Assembly (NCBI GenBank): GCA_014238965.1
Contig: JABAAC010000106.1
Span: forward strand, 1 to 43,092
DNA length: 43,092 nt
Direction: 5' to 3'
Origin: Phycisphaerales bacterium
GTDB taxonomy: Bacteria > Planctomycetota > Phycisphaerae > Phycisphaerales > SM1A02
The notes beneath the pieces are model-generated. The model was not told the DNA's origin, made no database searches, and saw only the letters and a program-made list of their open reading frames with translations. Made by a program: the position numbers and the translations under genes. This document shows positions 42,599-43,092 of the stretch, one piece after another (positions within the stretch are counted from its first letter, which is position 1; every line of letters begins with the position of its first letter).

Positions 42599-43051
42599 AT
42601 GACGCACCCACTTGTTTCAACTTCTCGAACCAGATCAGGCTTTACACTTATCGAAATCCTGATCGTTGTCGTAATTCTCGGCATTCTCGCTGCGGTGATC
42701 ATTCCGCAGTTCACCAATGCAGCTGACGATGCCAGCATCTCTTCGGCCCGTACGCAGCTCCAAACCATGCGTAGCCAAATTGAGTTGTATCGCGCACAAA
42801 ATGGGCTGTATCCCACCGCCGATGGCAGCACGGCTGGCTCCGATGTGGACAGTAATGGTTCCACAGACCAGTGGGATGACCTCATTAATGGCAACTACAT
42901 GCGGTCCAGCCCTGTTTGGCCGTCTCTGTTTACAGAGAGTTACACGGCCTCAACCGGCGATTTGACGCTCGTGCTGGCATCGCCGTATTACGACGTAAAT
43001 GGGGATGGCGCATCGAATGCAACCGACGCCACTGCCGTGGCAGCCTGGTAG
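42599..43051 (+). CDS. Type II secretion/type IV pilin-like pseudopilin (copy 2)
   Basis: A 150-residue paralogue of the preceding pilin with a longer leader (MTHPLVSTSRTRSG, cleavage before FTLIE). The N-helix is the same except one Val-to-Ile change (AAVIIPQF), and most of the globular part is conserved, including YPTADGS, WDDLINGNYMRSSP and the YDVNGDGASNATDA loop. Codons differ at many silent positions, indicating an old duplication under protein-level selection rather than a recent copy. CAGGAGA lies 7 bases before the ATG at 42599. Confidence 0.92.
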   Translation: MTHPLVSTSRTRSGFTLIEILIVVVILGILAAVIIPQFTNAADDASISSARTQLQTMRSQIELYRAQNGLYPTADGSTAGSDVDSNGSTDQWDDLINGNYMRSSPVWPSLFTESYTASTGDLTLVLASPYYDVNGDGASNATDATAVAAW

Positions 43052-43053
43052 AA

Positions 43054-43092
43054 ATGCATATTCGACCTGCTGCGCTGGCGGCCGCAATAACC
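43054..43092 (+). CDS. Possible start of the next gene, truncated by the window end
   Basis: Three bases after the pilin stop an ATG opens a frame, MHIRPAALAAAIT, that runs to the window end and resembles the start of a signal or membrane leader. Thirteen codons cannot establish a gene, and no ribosome binding site beyond the pilin 3' end is obvious. Confidence 0.3.
   Translation, partial: MHIRPAALAAAIT

Noticed and set aside
1-43092. CRISPR arrays, insertion sequences, tRNA or rRNA genes, phage or toxin-antitoxin modules
   Set aside because: Read through on both strands; no regularly spaced repeats, transposase motifs, cloverleaf-type sequences or phage genes were noticed.

Overview
The window looks like chromosomal DNA of a planctomycete, most likely of the class Phycisphaerae. 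The grounds are a LamG/PQQ propeller protein with the planctomycete-type cysteine-rich C-terminus, a secreted subtilase ending in a dockerin-like calcium loop, Tat-exported Gfo/Idh/MocA oxidoreductases, an exosortase-centred exopolysaccharide locus, and pseudopilins with the GFTLIEILIVV leader. This placement is inference from protein style; no rRNA, tRNA, CRISPR array or insertion sequence was seen. Gene packing is tight, with many 4-base stop/start overlaps.

Layout, left to right. 1-5992 (+): a 5'-truncated LamG-LamG-(methyltransferase-like)-PQQ propeller protein overlaps a molybdate ABC transporter (tandem-domain ModA, ModB, short ModC). 6335-8365 (+): a secreted S8 protease with beta-helix and dockerin-like tail. 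8384-9995 (-): inorganic pyrophosphatase and threonine aldolase. 10087-12461 (+): an MFS nucleoside-symporter-like permease and a tandem GNAT protein. 12434-16859 (-): a four-gene operon (formylglycine-generating-enzyme-like protein, two Tat-exported Gfo/Idh/MocA oxidoreductases, a Tat-exported sugar-isomerase-like TIM barrel) that looks like periplasmic sugar chemistry. 16825-17802 (+): a lipoprotein ApbE whose 5' end overlaps the divergent operon. 18178-20905 (+): a stress cluster of three alpha-crystallin proteins and an HdeD-like membrane protein. 20951-23572 (-): a group 2/3 sigma-70 factor and a ClC antiporter with an inserted J-like domain. 23842-24873 (+): lipoyl synthase, preceded by a terminator-ended CU-rich segment that may be a small RNA.

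25278-37893 (+) is an exopolysaccharide and protein-sorting locus: Wza-like export lipoprotein, exosortase-EpsI fusion, a giant TPR protein, Wzz/BY-kinase-like protein with an altered Walker A, WecA/MraY-type sugar-phosphate transferase, and a Wzb-like phosphatase. 38014-41658 (-) is a serine biosynthesis operon (DUF1015 protein, SerA, SerC). 41934-43051 (+) holds two paralogous pseudopilins, and a further gene may begin at 43054.

The most unusual items are the ClC channel with an embedded HPD-less J-like domain, the alpha-crystallin protein with six 14-residue repeats in its N-terminal half, the sRNA-like element before lipA, the divergent genes that share coding sequence for two signal peptides, and the Lys-to-Thr change in the Walker A loop of the polysaccharide co-polymerase.
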